Assembly (NCBI GenBank): GCA_003252395.1
Contig: QKEL01000014.1
Span: forward strand, 62,001-126,000
Source of the DNA: Spirochaetales bacterium
GTDB taxonomy: Bacteria; Spirochaetota; Spirochaetia; Treponematales; Treponemataceae
Direction of reading: 5' to 3'
DNA length: 64,000 nucleotides
Below, one piece after another: positions 1 through 14,577 of this stretch (its first letter is position 1; each line of letters begins with the position of its first letter). The notes under the pieces were generated by a model. It did not search any database. It worked only from the letters and a program-made list of their open reading frames with translations, and was not told where the DNA came from. The position numbers and the translations under genes are program-made.

Positions 1-3730
<3,730 letters not shown>

Positions 3731-3743
3731 GCTTATCTTATCC

Positions 3744-7247
<3,504 letters not shown>

Positions 7248-7293
7248 CCCATACCCCCTAAAAACGAAACGGAAAACTTTAGACATCTTGACT

Positions 7294-7322
7294 ATTCTAT
7301 ACCGCATTGCGGAACGGTTCAA
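7294..7322 (-). promoter_or_regulatory. candidate internal sigma70-type promoter for rpoBC
   Basis: On the minus strand TTGAAC (7322-7317) and TAGAAT (7299-7294) are separated by 17 nt, about 45 nt upstream of the rpoB start. It lies just after the rplL-rpoB hairpin, so it could feed rpoBC independently of the ribosomal protein genes. The -10 matches 5 of 6 consensus bases and the -35 matches 4 of 6. Confidence 0.55.
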
Positions 7323-7337
7323 AACATCCGTAGACTA

Positions 7338-7420
7338 CAAAAAGGCCCCCGCGGGATTCCACGGGAACCTTTCGAGAAAATTGAGAAAAAGATGGGGGAT
7401 TCCGACCGAAATCGGAACCC
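7338..7420 (-). terminator. tandem hairpins in the rplL-rpoB gap (attenuator-like)
   Basis: Two hairpins lie between rplL and rpoB on the transcribed strand. The first (7417-7400) pairs TTCCGA with TCGGAA, reinforced by GGG/CCC, and is followed by a T-rich stretch. The second (7373-7338) pairs AAAGG/CCTTT and CCCG/CGGG and runs into TTTTT. Partial termination between rplL and rpoB is established in E. coli, where it lowers polymerase output relative to ribosomal proteins; a similar role here is inferred. Confidence 0.6.
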
Positions 7421-7430
7421 GCCGTTAAAA

Positions 7431-7811
7431 TTAGGCAATCTCGATGATACCACCGGCGGCGGTGATAGCTTCTTTGATCTTGTTGGCTTCTTCCTTGGAA
7501 ACGGCTTCCTTGAGGAGCTTGGGAGCGCCTTCGACGAGGTCTTTCGCTTCCTTGAGGCCAAGGCCGGTGACGGTGCGGACTTCCTTGATGACGGAGATCT
7601 TCTTGTCGTCGGCGGAGAGGCCCTTGAGGGTCACGTTGAACTCGGTCTGCTCTTCGGCGGCGGGAGCGGCGGCTCCGCCGGCCATCACGGCGACGGGAGC
7701 GGCGGCGGTAACGCCGAACTTCTCTTCCATAGCCTTAACGAGCTCGGAAACCTCGAGGACGGTCATGGAGGCGATCGCGTCCAGAATCTGATCGTTGGTA
7801 AGTGCTGCCAT
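7431..7811 (-). CDS. rplL: 50S ribosomal protein L7/L12
   Basis: Stalk protein of the large ribosomal subunit that recruits translation GTPases, 126 aa, the usual length. The N-terminal dimerisation helix ([20 protein letters not shown]) is followed by an Ala/Gly/Pro-rich hinge at about residues 35-52 and the globular C-terminal domain with [16 protein letters not shown]. It is the last ribosomal gene before the attenuator-like hairpins and rpoB. The start has an AGGAG-type ribosome-binding site. Confidence 0.97.
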   Translation of the reverse strand: MAALTNDQILDAIASMTVLEVSELVKAMEEKFGVTAAAPVAVMAGGAAAPAAEEQTEFNVTLKGLSADDKKISVIKEVRTVTGLGLKEAKDLVEGAPKLLKEAVSKEEANKIKEAITAAGGIIEIA

Positions 7812-7961
7812 ATTAACTTCTCCTATAGAGTGTTGCTTTTTACCGGAAGCGGCCCATACGAACCGCTTTGCTCCGGCTATCTTTGCATGTCCAGGACGAC
7901 AGCATGGTTCTTTCGCTCGCTACGCTTACGAAACAACTTTGAAGCCTGGGCCATGACTTGA
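7812..7961 (-). other. rplJ-rplL intergenic spacer with one stem-loop
   Basis: The 150-nt spacer holds a stem-loop at 7876-7843 in which CCGG and AAGCGG arms pair across a four-base bulge. It has no T-run, so it looks like an mRNA structural element or processing site rather than a terminator. L7/L12 is needed in several copies per ribosome, so a separate translation or stability signal before rplL would make sense, but that is inference. Confidence 0.35.
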
Positions 7962-8468
7962 TTACGCTTCGGCCTTCTTGTCGGCCACTGCCTGCAGGGT
8001 TCGCGCCAGCTTGGAGGTGGTAGCCTGCAAGGCGGACATGAACATGGAAATAAGCTCGAGCCTGCCCGGGAGCTTGGAGAACGCCTCGATCTTGGCGGCA
8101 TCGTAGATTTCGCCGTCGATCAGGGCGCCCTTGATCACGAGCGCGGGGGTTTCCTTCGCGAAATCGAACAGGATCTTGGCGATTCCGTTCGCTTCCTCGC
8201 CGGAAAGGGCCACCGCGGTGGGTCCCACGAGGTAATTCGCCACGTCGCCTTTCTTCAGTTCGTCGAACGCGATGCGTGCGAAGTTATTCTTCACGACCTT
8301 GTACGAGGCACCCTTGGCGCGGAGCTGGGCGCGAAGCGCGGAGATCTGCTCCACGGTAAGACCGCGGTACTCGGTGAAGATATAGTCGTTCGCGCCCTCA
8401 AGAAGGCCTTTCACGTCGGCGATGGCCTGAGTCTTGGCGGGCTGGAGTTTCTTTGCCTTGATAGCCAT
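7962..8468 (-). CDS. rplJ: 50S ribosomal protein L10
   Basis: Base of the ribosomal stalk that binds 23S rRNA and carries the L7/L12 dimers, 168 aa. It shows the family pattern FTEYRGLTVEQISALRAQLR and VVKNNFARIAF in the N-terminal domain, and a C-terminal helix for L7/L12 binding. Only 3 nt separate it from rplA, so the long L10-binding leader seen before rplJ in enterobacteria is absent here and translation is probably coupled to rplA. Confidence 0.96.
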   Translation of the reverse strand: MAIKAKKLQPAKTQAIADVKGLLEGANDYIFTEYRGLTVEQISALRAQLRAKGASYKVVKNNFARIAFDELKKGDVANYLVGPTAVALSGEEANGIAKILFDFAKETPALVIKGALIDGEIYDAAKIEAFSKLPGRLELISMFMSALQATTSKLARTLQAVADKKAEA

Positions 8469-8471
8469 GAT

Positions 8472-9152
8472 TTACTCTCCTACCTTGTAGTCCACCCAAA
8501 CGCCGGGGCCCATGGTAGAGCTGACCGAAATGGACTGCACGAAATCGATTTTCGCGTCTGAAGGCTTCTTGCGGTTCATCTCGGTCAGGAACGCCTCGAT
8601 GTTCTCGACGATTTTCGCGCCTTCCATCGAGACCTTCCCGATGGGGAGGTGAATTACGCCGGTTTTATCGGCGCGGAACTCAACGCGGCCCTTCTTGAGC
8701 TCGTTGATCGCGGCGGTGATATCGTTGGTAACGGTTCCGGTCTTGGGGTTCGGCATGAGACCCTTGCGTCCGAGCACCATACCGAGGCGTCCGACGTCTT
8801 TCATCATGTCGGGAGTGGCTACGGCGATATCGAACTCGAGCCAGCCGCCCTTCACCTTCTCGATGTACTCGTCGGCGCCCGCAAAGGCGGCGCCGGCAGC
8901 GAGGGCTTCCTGAACGCGGTCTTCCTTGCAGAACACCAGCACTTTCTTCTCGCCGCGGAACTGGTTCGGGAGCACGACGGTGTCGCGCACGGTCTGGCTC
9001 TTTCCCAGCTTGAGATTCACGTGGATTTCGACGGTTTCGTCGAATTTCGCGAACTTGAGTTCTTTCACCAGGTCAATCGCCTTGGGAAGGGGATAGCTCA
9101 TGGCGCTGTCGTATTTGCCGAGGGCCTCGCGATATTTCTTTCCGTGCTTCAT
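8472..9152 (-). CDS. rplA: 50S ribosomal protein L1
   Basis: Protein of the L1 stalk that helps eject tRNA from the E site, 226 aa. Typical L1 segments are visible, including KGLMPNPKTGTVT and GPGVWVDYKVGE at the C terminus. It begins 1 nt after the rplK stop, so the two are a tightly coupled pair. In other bacteria L1 also represses its own mRNA by binding the rplK leader; the structured leader found upstream of rplK is a candidate site. Confidence 0.97.
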   Translation of the reverse strand: MKHGKKYREALGKYDSAMSYPLPKAIDLVKELKFAKFDETVEIHVNLKLGKSQTVRDTVVLPNQFRGEKKVLVFCKEDRVQEALAAGAAFAGADEYIEKVKGGWLEFDIAVATPDMMKDVGRLGMVLGRKGLMPNPKTGTVTNDITAAINELKKGRVEFRADKTGVIHLPIGKVSMEGAKIVENIEAFLTEMNRKKPSDAKIDFVQSISVSSTMGPGVWVDYKVGE

Positions 9153-9153
9153 A

Positions 9154-9585
9154 TTATCGCTCCACCTCTACGCCCATACTGCGCGCAGTACCGGCGATGA
9201 TTTTCTTGGCAGCCTCGATATCGTTTGCGTTGATGTCGGGCATCTTGGTCTTGGCGATTTCCTCGAGCTTGGCCTTCGACAGGACCGCGACCTTGTCCGT
9301 ATGGGGCTTGGCGGATCCCTTCTGGAGATTGCACGCCTTCTTGATAAGAACGGAGGCGGGCGGGGTCTTCAGGATGAAGGTGAAGGTTTTGTCCGAGTAA
9401 ACGGTGATAACGACCGGGATAATGAGTCCCGGCTCCATGGATTTCGTCTTGTCATTGAACTGAGTGACGAACTGGGGAGCACTGACGCCATGGGGTCCGA
9501 GGGCGGGTCCGACGGGGGGAGCAGGGGTTGCTTTTCCCGCGGGGCACTGGAGCTTGATAAGCGCAGTGATCTTTTTCTTTGCCAT
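9154..9585 (-). CDS. rplK: 50S ribosomal protein L11
   Basis: Protein of the GTPase-associated centre, 143 aa, a normal length. The N-terminal [19 protein letters not shown] and the C-terminal RNA-binding [11 protein letters not shown] are diagnostic. The ATG follows a TAGGAGAATACT ribosome-binding site. A 200-nt region with a terminator and two hairpins separates it from nusG, so it can start a separately controlled unit. Confidence 0.97.
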   Translation of the reverse strand: MAKKKITALIKLQCPAGKATPAPPVGPALGPHGVSAPQFVTQFNDKTKSMEPGLIIPVVITVYSDKTFTFILKTPPASVLIKKACNLQKGSAKPHTDKVAVLSKAKLEEIAKTKMPDINANDIEAAKKIIAGTARSMGVEVER

Positions 9586-9658
9586 AGTATTCTCCTATGT
9601 GGTGTTAACGAGGCCACCGAACAACGTCCGGGCTTAATCCAACCGATGCGTCCAACCT

Positions 9659-9714
9659 GGAGTTTTCAAGGCGAAGCCGCGAAAACTCCTAGTTGAAAAC
9701 CTTCGGTTTTCAAC
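9659..9714 (-). promoter_or_regulatory. rplK leader with mutually exclusive hairpins
   Basis: The transcribed strand contains a perfect hairpin (9714-9692, arms GTTGAAAACC / GGTTTTCAAC, loop GAA) immediately followed by a second (9689-9659, arms GGAGTTTTC / GAAAACTCC with an inner GGC/GCC stem). The 3' arm of the first (GTTTTCAA) is exactly complementary to the 3' arm of the second (TTGAAAAC), so the two hairpins can be replaced by one alternative 8-bp pairing. It lies between the nusG terminator and rplK. A role as an autogenous L1 or L11 control site is inferred from position. Confidence 0.5.
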
Positions 9715-9732
9715 CTCTCCCATATGTAAGAA

Positions 9733-9770
9733 CAAAAAGCGTTTCGGGGCCCTTGAGACCCGCAAAACGC
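9733..9770 (-). terminator. intrinsic terminator after nusG
   Basis: On the minus strand GCGTTT pairs with AAACGC, with an inner CGGG/CCCG stem, and is followed directly by TTTTTGTTCTT. It lies 15-50 nt beyond the nusG stop and could end or attenuate the secE-nusG transcript before rplK. Confidence 0.75.
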
Positions 9771-9785
9771 CCTCTGACTGACACG

Positions 9786-10343
9786 CTAGATCTTTTCGAC
9801 TTGTAACAGATCGACTTCGACCGGAGTCGCCCGGCCGAAAATACCAACCATAACCCGCAACTTATTGCGTTCCAGGTTGACTTCTTCTATCGTTCCGGTG
9901 AAGGAATCGAACGGTCCGTCGATAATCTTGACCGTCTCCCCCACCGCGAAATTCTGCTTGACCCGGGGAGCCTTCTCGCCCTTGATCTCGCCGGCCTTCT
10001 GTAAAATCGCCTTCGCCTCGTCCTGACTTATAGGCTGGGGCCGCACGCTGCCGGGAGTGCCAACGAAGCCGGTAACGCCCTGAATCTTGCGGATAGCCGA
10101 ACAGGTAACCTTCCACCCAAGTTCGGGAAGGTCCATCTCGACCAAAATGTAGCCGGGAAGGAATTTTTTGGTAACGTTCCGTTTCTTGCCGTCTTTTATC
10201 TCCACGACTTCTTCGACGGGCACCTTTATATCGGTAAGGACCTCGGCGGAAATATCGCCGGTCTCGATGAGGGAACGAATGGTTTTCTCGATTTTATTCT
10301 CATACCCTGAATAGGTATGAAGGATGTACCAGCCTTTTGCCAT
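9786..10343 (-). CDS. nusG: transcription elongation and antitermination factor NusG
   Basis: NusG binds RNA polymerase and links it to Rho or the ribosome; 185 aa, normal length. The N-terminal NGN domain starts KGWYILHTYSGYENK and contains FLPGYILVEM. The C-terminal KOW domain contains GETVKIIDGPFDSFTG. It lies 9 nt after secE, the classical arrangement. No inserted domain II is visible in this NusG. A separate domain-II protein is encoded at 13079-13465. Confidence 0.97.
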   Translation of the reverse strand: MAKGWYILHTYSGYENKIEKTIRSLIETGDISAEVLTDIKVPVEEVVEIKDGKKRNVTKKFLPGYILVEMDLPELGWKVTCSAIRKIQGVTGFVGTPGSVRPQPISQDEAKAILQKAGEIKGEKAPRVKQNFAVGETVKIIDGPFDSFTGTIEEVNLERNKLRVMVGIFGRATPVEVDLLQVEKI

Positions 10344-10352
10344 TGAGCTCGC

Positions 10353-10532
10353 CTAGAATACGAGATTGATCCCGGCGACCAAAACGGCGTCGAGCACCCC
10401 GAGAACGGCGGCGATAATGACGGTGGAAACGGCCACAACCTTAACGGAAGAGATCACGTCGTCGCGGGTCGGCCATACAACCTTGCGGAGTTCGGCAACG
10501 CATTCCTTTAAAAACTGGACGATTTTAGACAT
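10353..10532 (-). CDS. secE: protein translocase subunit SecE
   Basis: Small essential subunit of the SecYEG channel. From ATG 10532 (MSKIVQFLKECVAELRKVVW) it is 59 aa with the conserved amphipathic helix ending in VVWPTRDD, then one membrane segment (about residues 34-57). I prefer this start to the one four codons upstream because GGAGAT lies at the right distance. It sits between tRNA-Trp and nusG as in most bacteria. Confidence 0.93.
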   Translation of the reverse strand: MSKIVQFLKECVAELRKVVWPTRDDVISSVKVVAVSTVIIAAVLGVLDAVLVAGINLVF

Positions 10533-10597
10533 GACTATCTCCACTCACTCAAAGATTGGCATTCGGGCCATTCGCCAAAGGCGTAAGACTCGACGTT

Positions 10598-10670
10598 CAG
10601 GCCAGGCAGGACTCGAACCCGCAACATTCGGTTTTGGAGACCGACGCTCTACCATTAGAGCTACTGACCT
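10598..10670 (-). tRNA. tRNA-Trp (CCA)
   Basis: Minus-strand cloverleaf of 73 nt without an encoded CCA tail. Acceptor arms AGGTCAG and CTGGCCT pair with one G-U, the D stem is GCTC/GAGC, the anticodon loop is CTCCAAA giving CCA, and the T loop is TTCGAGT. tRNA-Trp next to secE is a widely conserved arrangement. Confidence 0.95.
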
Positions 10671-10855
10671 AGGAAAATCAAGCGTTCTCGGCCGGAAAGG
10701 CGAAACCGCTTGACCATCCCGTGAAACCAGGACTCGCCAAGCTTCACGAAAACGCGTAAAAGCGTCAAAATCCCCGACGGATTCCGGCGCTTTCACAATG
10801 ATCTTATAAGACCAAAGGAGCTTCCGAACGTCGGAAGCCCCGGGATTCCCAAAAG

Positions 10856-11026
10856 TTATTTAACCTTGGTTTCCTTGTGAAGCGTATGCTTGCGCTCGAA
10901 CGGGCAATACTTGTTCAACTCAAGCTTCCCCTGCATATTCTTCCGGTTCTTCTTGGTAGTATAATTCTTGCGCTTGCATTCGGTACACTGCAGAGCGATA
11001 AGTTCAACTGCGGTTTTCTTGGCCAT
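10856..11026 (-). CDS. rpmG: 50S ribosomal protein L33
   Basis: Small ribosomal protein of 56 aa starting [18 protein letters not shown] at ATG 11026; a longer frame exists upstream but it overlaps the tRNA-Thr gene. The zinc-ribbon type CxxC (Cys14, Cys17) is followed by only one further Cys in [10 protein letters not shown], where zinc-binding relatives have CPxC, so metal binding is doubtful. It sits between tRNA-Thr and tRNA-Trp, the usual place. Confidence 0.94.
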   Translation of the reverse strand: MAKKTAVELIALQCTECKRKNYTTKKNRKNMQGKLELNKYCPFERKHTLHKETKVK

Positions 11027-11088
11027 AACGTAAATCCCCTTATGTGGATGAAACCCCGGGGGTTTTCCCCGAAAGATCTGGACTGAAG

Positions 11089-11161
11089 AGCTCCCGAGCG
11101 GGATCGAACCGCTGACCTCAACCTTACCATGGTTGCGCTCTGCCGACTGAGCTACAGGAGC
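11089..11161 (-). tRNA. tRNA-Thr (GGT)
   Basis: Minus-strand 73-nt cloverleaf. Acceptor arms GCTCCTG and CGGGAGC pair with one G-U, the anticodon stem CAACC/GGTTG closes the loop ATGGTAA giving anticodon GGT, and the T arm has TTCGATC. No CCA is encoded. It heads the tRNA-Thr, rpmG, tRNA-Trp, secE, nusG run. Confidence 0.95.
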
Positions 11162-11202
11162 ATACACTAAAGCGCCGCGCGGACACTCAAAGATGCTTGG
11201 CT

Positions 11203-11231
11203 AAAATAGCAGACGGTCCCGGGTTTGTCAA
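11203..11231 (-). promoter_or_regulatory. strong sigma70-type promoter of the tRNA-Thr/rpmG/secE/nusG unit
   Basis: On the minus strand a perfect TTGACA (11231-11226) and TATTTT (11208-11203) are separated by 17 nt, about 42 nt before tRNA-Thr. This is the best-matching promoter in the window, and its position fits the start of the whole ribosomal protein and RNA polymerase transcript. Confidence 0.8.
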
Positions 11232-11300
11232 TAGCCAAAACGAGAAGCGACGGCTTTTTTTATCTGGCCTAAACCCTCACGGCTCGATATATTGGTAGGC

Positions 11301-12221
11301 ATGAATTGGGCACTGGTACTCTCCGGCGGCGGAGCGCGGGGCCTGGCGCACATAGGGGTGCTGCAGGCACTTGAAGAAATTGGATGTCCCCTGCCTTCCC
11401 TCGTGTGCGGCTGCTCCATGGGCGCAATCGTCGGCGGGCTCTACGCTTCCGGCATGAGCCCCCAGGCCATGAAGGAGTGGTTCGGCACGTCTTTCGACGT
11501 GACGGATTGCCTTTCGGAACCCAGTACGCGCCTGCCATGGGTACCGTTTAGCCGGCTTTTCCGCATTGGCCAGGGCCTTCGGAACCTGATCGGGGAGGAT
11601 GGGATGGATTCGGGTGCCCGGCTCCATGAAATTCTCGTGGAATTATCGAGGGGAAAGACGTTTGACGAGACCATCGTCCCCTTTGCGTGCAACGCGACGG
11701 ATTTGCTTACCGGAGAGGAGATCGTGCAGGGCCGCGGCCTGATTGCCGACGCGATGCGCGCCTCCAGCTCCTTCCCCGGGGTTTTTTCGCCGGTCCGCCA
11801 AGACGGCATGCTCCTTGCTGACGGATATCTTAGCCGGAACACGCCCGTATGGATCGCGAGAACCAGGGGAATCGGCAACGTTTTCGCCGTGTACCTGGAT
11901 CGGTTCGGCCCCATTCAACCCGACGCGATCCGAAGCGCCTTCGATACGGTATTGCGGGCCCTGGACTGTACGGTAAACGCGAGAAAACCGGAAAGGCGGG
12001 ATATACCGACGGCGTCGATCTGCGTGGAAAGCGAGCGGTCGGCCTTTGATTTCAGCCGGCCCGACGCGCAAATCGATTCCGGTTACCGCCTGGCCATGGA
12101 AAACAGGGACTATATAGAGGCTTTTTTCGCGACGGGACCGGCTGGCGCCGTGAACCGGGCGCTGATGGGCCGGGCGGAACGCCGGGGTACCCGGTACCGC
12201 GGAAGATACAGCAGGAGTTGA
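11301..12221 (+). CDS. patatin-like phospholipase
   Basis: Predicted serine lipid hydrolase of 306 aa acting on phospholipids or acyl esters. Visible are the oxyanion-hole GGGARG (residues 9-14), the nucleophile elbow GCSMG with Ser39, and the dyad Asp174 in ADGYLSRNTPV, where DGG is more usual. No signal peptide is seen, so it is probably cytosolic or membrane-associated. A TTG three codons upstream is possible, but ATG 11301 is preferred. A -10-like TATATT at 11288-11293 lies only 7 nt before the ATG and there is no good ribosome-binding site. cysE starts 3 nt after the stop. Confidence 0.88.
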   Translation: MNWALVLSGGGARGLAHIGVLQALEEIGCPLPSLVCGCSMGAIVGGLYASGMSPQAMKEWFGTSFDVTDCLSEPSTRLPWVPFSRLFRIGQGLRNLIGEDGMDSGARLHEILVELSRGKTFDETIVPFACNATDLLTGEEIVQGRGLIADAMRASSSFPGVFSPVRQDGMLLADGYLSRNTPVWIARTRGIGNVFAVYLDRFGPIQPDAIRSAFDTVLRALDCTVNARKPERRDIPTASICVESERSAFDFSRPDAQIDSGYRLAMENRDYIEAFFATGPAGAVNRALMGRAERRGTRYRGRYSRS

Positions 12222-12224
12222 CGA

Positions 12225-13082
12225 GTGAGCAAGCTTGACGAACGAATAGAGAGAATCCTTGAAAGCTACGATACCCGGGGAGGGATAAACCTGGGTGACG
12301 TACAAAACTTCCCGAACCGGGCAAGCGTCGTCTCGGTGCTCAAGGATATCGAAAACATCGTGTTTCCCGGATTCGGCGAGGACTTTTGCCTGGACCGGGA
12401 AACGTTGCGCTTCGTGACGGGCGAACGGGTGCACCGGGTGGTGAGAAACCTGACCATCGAGGTGACCAAGTCGATCCAGTATATCTGCACCATCGCCAAC
12501 CGGGACGGCTCGGGGTGCTATAAATACGCGGAACAGATCGTATTCGCCCTCATCGACGAGATTCCGGAAATCAGGCGGCTCGTATTTACCGACGCGAAGG
12601 CGGCCCTGGAAGGCGACCCCGCGGCGCGAAGCATTGAGGAAGTTTTGCTTTCCTACCCCGGACTCGCCGCCCTCCTCGTTCACCGCGTGGCCCATTTTCT
12701 GTACCAGAAGGGCGTTCCCATCATCCCGAGGATCATGAGCGAATACGTGCACGGCCAAACGGGGATAGACATTCACCCGGGCGCCACCATAGACGAGGAA
12801 TGCTTTATCGACCACGGAACGGGCGTGGTGATCGGCGAAACCTGCGTCATCGGTTCAAGGGTTAAGATTTACCAGGGAGTAACCCTGGGCGCCTTAAGCG
12901 TGAAAAAGACCATGGCGGACAAAAAACGCCACCCGACCATCGAGAGCGGCGTGACCATTTACGCCGGCGCCACCATTTTAGGCGGGGAAACGGTGATCGG
13001 CGAAGGCTCCGTGATCGGCGGAAACACCTGGATTACCCAGTCGGTCGCCCCCGGCAGCCGTATCTATAACGCTCCCGCATGA
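12225..13082 (+). CDS. cysE: serine O-acetyltransferase
   Basis: Makes O-acetylserine from serine and acetyl-CoA, the committed step to cysteine; 285 aa, the long EpsC-like form with an N-terminal helical extension of about 140 residues. The left-handed beta-helix follows, with [19 protein letters not shown] and [12 protein letters not shown] hexapeptide repeats and [22 protein letters not shown] 12225 is the start, with GGAG eight bases upstream. The stop overlaps the next gene by 4 nt (ATGA), indicating translational coupling. Confidence 0.92.
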   Translation: MSKLDERIERILESYDTRGGINLGDVQNFPNRASVVSVLKDIENIVFPGFGEDFCLDRETLRFVTGERVHRVVRNLTIEVTKSIQYICTIANRDGSGCYKYAEQIVFALIDEIPEIRRLVFTDAKAALEGDPAARSIEEVLLSYPGLAALLVHRVAHFLYQKGVPIIPRIMSEYVHGQTGIDIHPGATIDEECFIDHGTGVVIGETCVIGSRVKIYQGVTLGALSVKKTMADKKRHPTIESGVTIYAGATILGGETVIGEGSVIGGNTWITQSVAPGSRIYNAPA

Positions 13083-13465
13083 AAGGGCGTACCTTCGGCC
13101 TCCGCGCCCTCGACATCGTCATCATCGGCTTGGTCCTGGCCCTCACCGTCGTTTCCGGCGTAAAAATCTACGGCGGACGGGAAGGGAAAGCGCTCATCGA
13201 CATAGAATCGCCGGAAGGGCACTGGGTTTACACGCTGGACGAGGACCGCCGCGTCAGCATACCCGGGCCGCTGGGAGATACGGTAGTGGAAATCAAGGAC
13301 GGACACGCCCACGTGCTCTCCTCGCCCTGCGCGAACCAGACCTGCGTGGCGGCGCCCGATATTTCCCGAAAGGGCGAGTGGAACGCCTGCCTGCCCAATG
13401 AGGTGATACTCAGAATAGTCGGAACCGATGCGGCCGAGGACGATTTGGACGCGATCGTGTATTGA
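13079..13465 (+). CDS. NusG domain II family membrane-anchored protein
   Basis: A 128-aa protein with one N-terminal membrane segment (about residues 10-28, [21 protein letters not shown]) followed by a domain resembling NusG domain II (PF07009-type). It carries [20 protein letters not shown], with the paired Cys typical of this small exported family. Its role is not known; members often sit beside Gx transporter or ApbE-type genes, which are absent here. It overlaps cysE by 4 nt. Confidence 0.8.
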   Translation: MKGRTFGLRALDIVIIGLVLALTVVSGVKIYGGREGKALIDIESPEGHWVYTLDEDRRVSIPGPLGDTVVEIKDGHAHVLSSPCANQTCVAAPDISRKGEWNACLPNEVILRIVGTDAAEDDLDAIVY

Positions 13466-13554
13466 CTCCCCGCTCGGGCGAATATCCTGCTAAGACGCCC
13501 CCTGAGACCTGCCGAAAATCGAAGAGGAATAATGCCCCTATCGCCGGAGTAAAT

Positions 13555-13583
13555 TTGGATTTACGCGATTTTGGGCATACAAT
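13555..13583 (+). promoter_or_regulatory. candidate promoter of the giant surface protein gene
   Basis: TTGGAT (13555-13560) and TACAAT (13578-13583) are separated by 17 nt, 21 nt before an AGGAG-led ATG at 13605. The -10 matches 5 of 6 consensus bases; the -35 is weaker. Confidence 0.5.
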
Positions 13584-13604
13584 GGTAGGCAGGAGTTCCG
13601 GTAC

Positions 13605-14555
13605 ATGAAAAACACTCGTTTTCTTCGATATATACTCGTTGGGATCATGGCTTGCGCGACGGGCGGGGCGTGGGGCGATGATTATACGTGGAATGGGGGA
13701 GCTACCGGTGTTTGGGCACTCGCTGCCAACTGGACGAGTGCCGGCCCTGATTTTCAGTATCCCGGATTCAATGCAACGGATACGGCGACGATTGGAGCTG
13801 GGGCAACCGTAACGCTAAATATAGGAGGACTAACAGTAGTTGACGTTACCTTATCAACTACGACGAGTCAGCTTGATTTAGGGGCAAACTCAATAACCGT
13901 CACCGGCACCTTTACCAACAACGGTACCGTCAGGCTCACCGGCGCGGGAGCTCAGGCCGTCGGAGGCATCAAGGTTAACGGCGGGACTAGCACCGTCGAG
14001 TATTACGGCGGCGCGACGGCTAATCCCGCTTGGGGCACTGACTACCGGACCGTACTTCAGCTCGGGACTACCGTCGCCACAGTGGCAGGTACTGTTTCGA
14101 ATGCGGGCAGTATTGAGATTAACGGCGCGGGCTCCATCGATGCCTCAGACAATACCCAGGGCACCTTCATTTATTCCACCGCCACCCATACCGTCCCTGC
14201 CCTTAACGGATACTATAACCTGTCCATCCCGAGCTCCACCCAAACCCTCGGCGCTTCGGTCGCCGCAGCGAATGACATCACCGTCGCTTTAGGCGCGACT
14301 TTCAACCTCTCGGGCTTTAACGCTTCGGTAACAGGCACCTTTACCAACAACGGTACCGTCAGGCTCACCGGCGCGGGAGCTCAGGCCGTCGGAGGCATCA
14401 AGGTTAACGGCGGGACTAGCACCGTCGAGTATTACGGCGGCGCGACGGCTAATCCCGCTTGGGGCACTGACTACCGGGGGAGCCGGAACCGTACTTCAGC
14501 TCGGGACTACCCTAACAATCCTAGGCGATATCTCAATATCAAGTGGTACCCTTAA
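13605..14555 (+). CDS. giant secreted repeat protein, N-terminal part (frameshifted)
   Basis: 316 aa ending soon after a frameshift. The start has AGGAG nine bases upstream and a signal peptide (hydrophobic core near residues 8-22, cleavage likely after AWG). The mature part is Thr/Gly/Asn-rich and resembles beta-helical adhesin or autotransporter passenger repeats. It contains two copies of a 48-residue unit starting GTFTNNGTVRLTGAG, encoded by a perfect 144-bp DNA repeat. After the second copy a CCGGGGGAG stretch (G5 at 14476-14480) shifts the frame. One G fewer gives DYRGAGTVLQLGTT, which matches the first copy (DYRTVLQLGTT) and joins the next frame. The true product would be about 2540 aa. 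Confidence 0.8.
   Translation: MKNTRFLRYILVGIMACATGGAWGDDYTWNGGATGVWALAANWTSAGPDFQYPGFNATDTATIGAGATVTLNIGGLTVVDVTLSTTTSQLDLGANSITVTGTFTNNGTVRLTGAGAQAVGGIKVNGGTSTVEYYGGATANPAWGTDYRTVLQLGTTVATVAGTVSNAGSIEINGAGSIDASDNTQGTFIYSTATHTVPALNGYYNLSIPSSTQTLGASVAAANDITVALGATFNLSGFNASVTGTFTNNGTVRLTGAGAQAVGGIKVNGGTSTVEYYGGATANPAWGTDYRGSRNRTSARDYPNNPRRYLNIKWYP
13905..14048 (+). repeat. perfect 144-bp direct repeat, copy 1
   Basis: Identical base for base to 14334-14477, offset 429 bp (143 codons), so the duplication keeps the reading frame. A shorter match (ACCGTACTTCAGCTCGGG) resumes directly after copy 1 and ten bases after copy 2. Confidence 0.97.
14334..14477 (+). repeat. perfect 144-bp direct repeat, copy 2
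   Basis: Second copy of the in-frame duplication. The reading-frame break lies immediately after it, so recombination between the copies, slippage in the G5 run, or an assembly artefact are all possible causes. Confidence 0.97.
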
Positions 14556-14577
14556 TGCAAATTCAAATAATATCGAC

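Noticed and set aside
7319..7561. Short minus-strand frame over the rplL end and hairpins
   Set aside because: Runs out of frame through rplL and through terminator-like hairpins; composition is Ser/Lys/Pro bias only.
11643..12815. Minus-strand 390-codon frame across patatin and cysE
   Set aside because: It spans two genes with clear family motifs on the plus strand and shows no protein family of its own.
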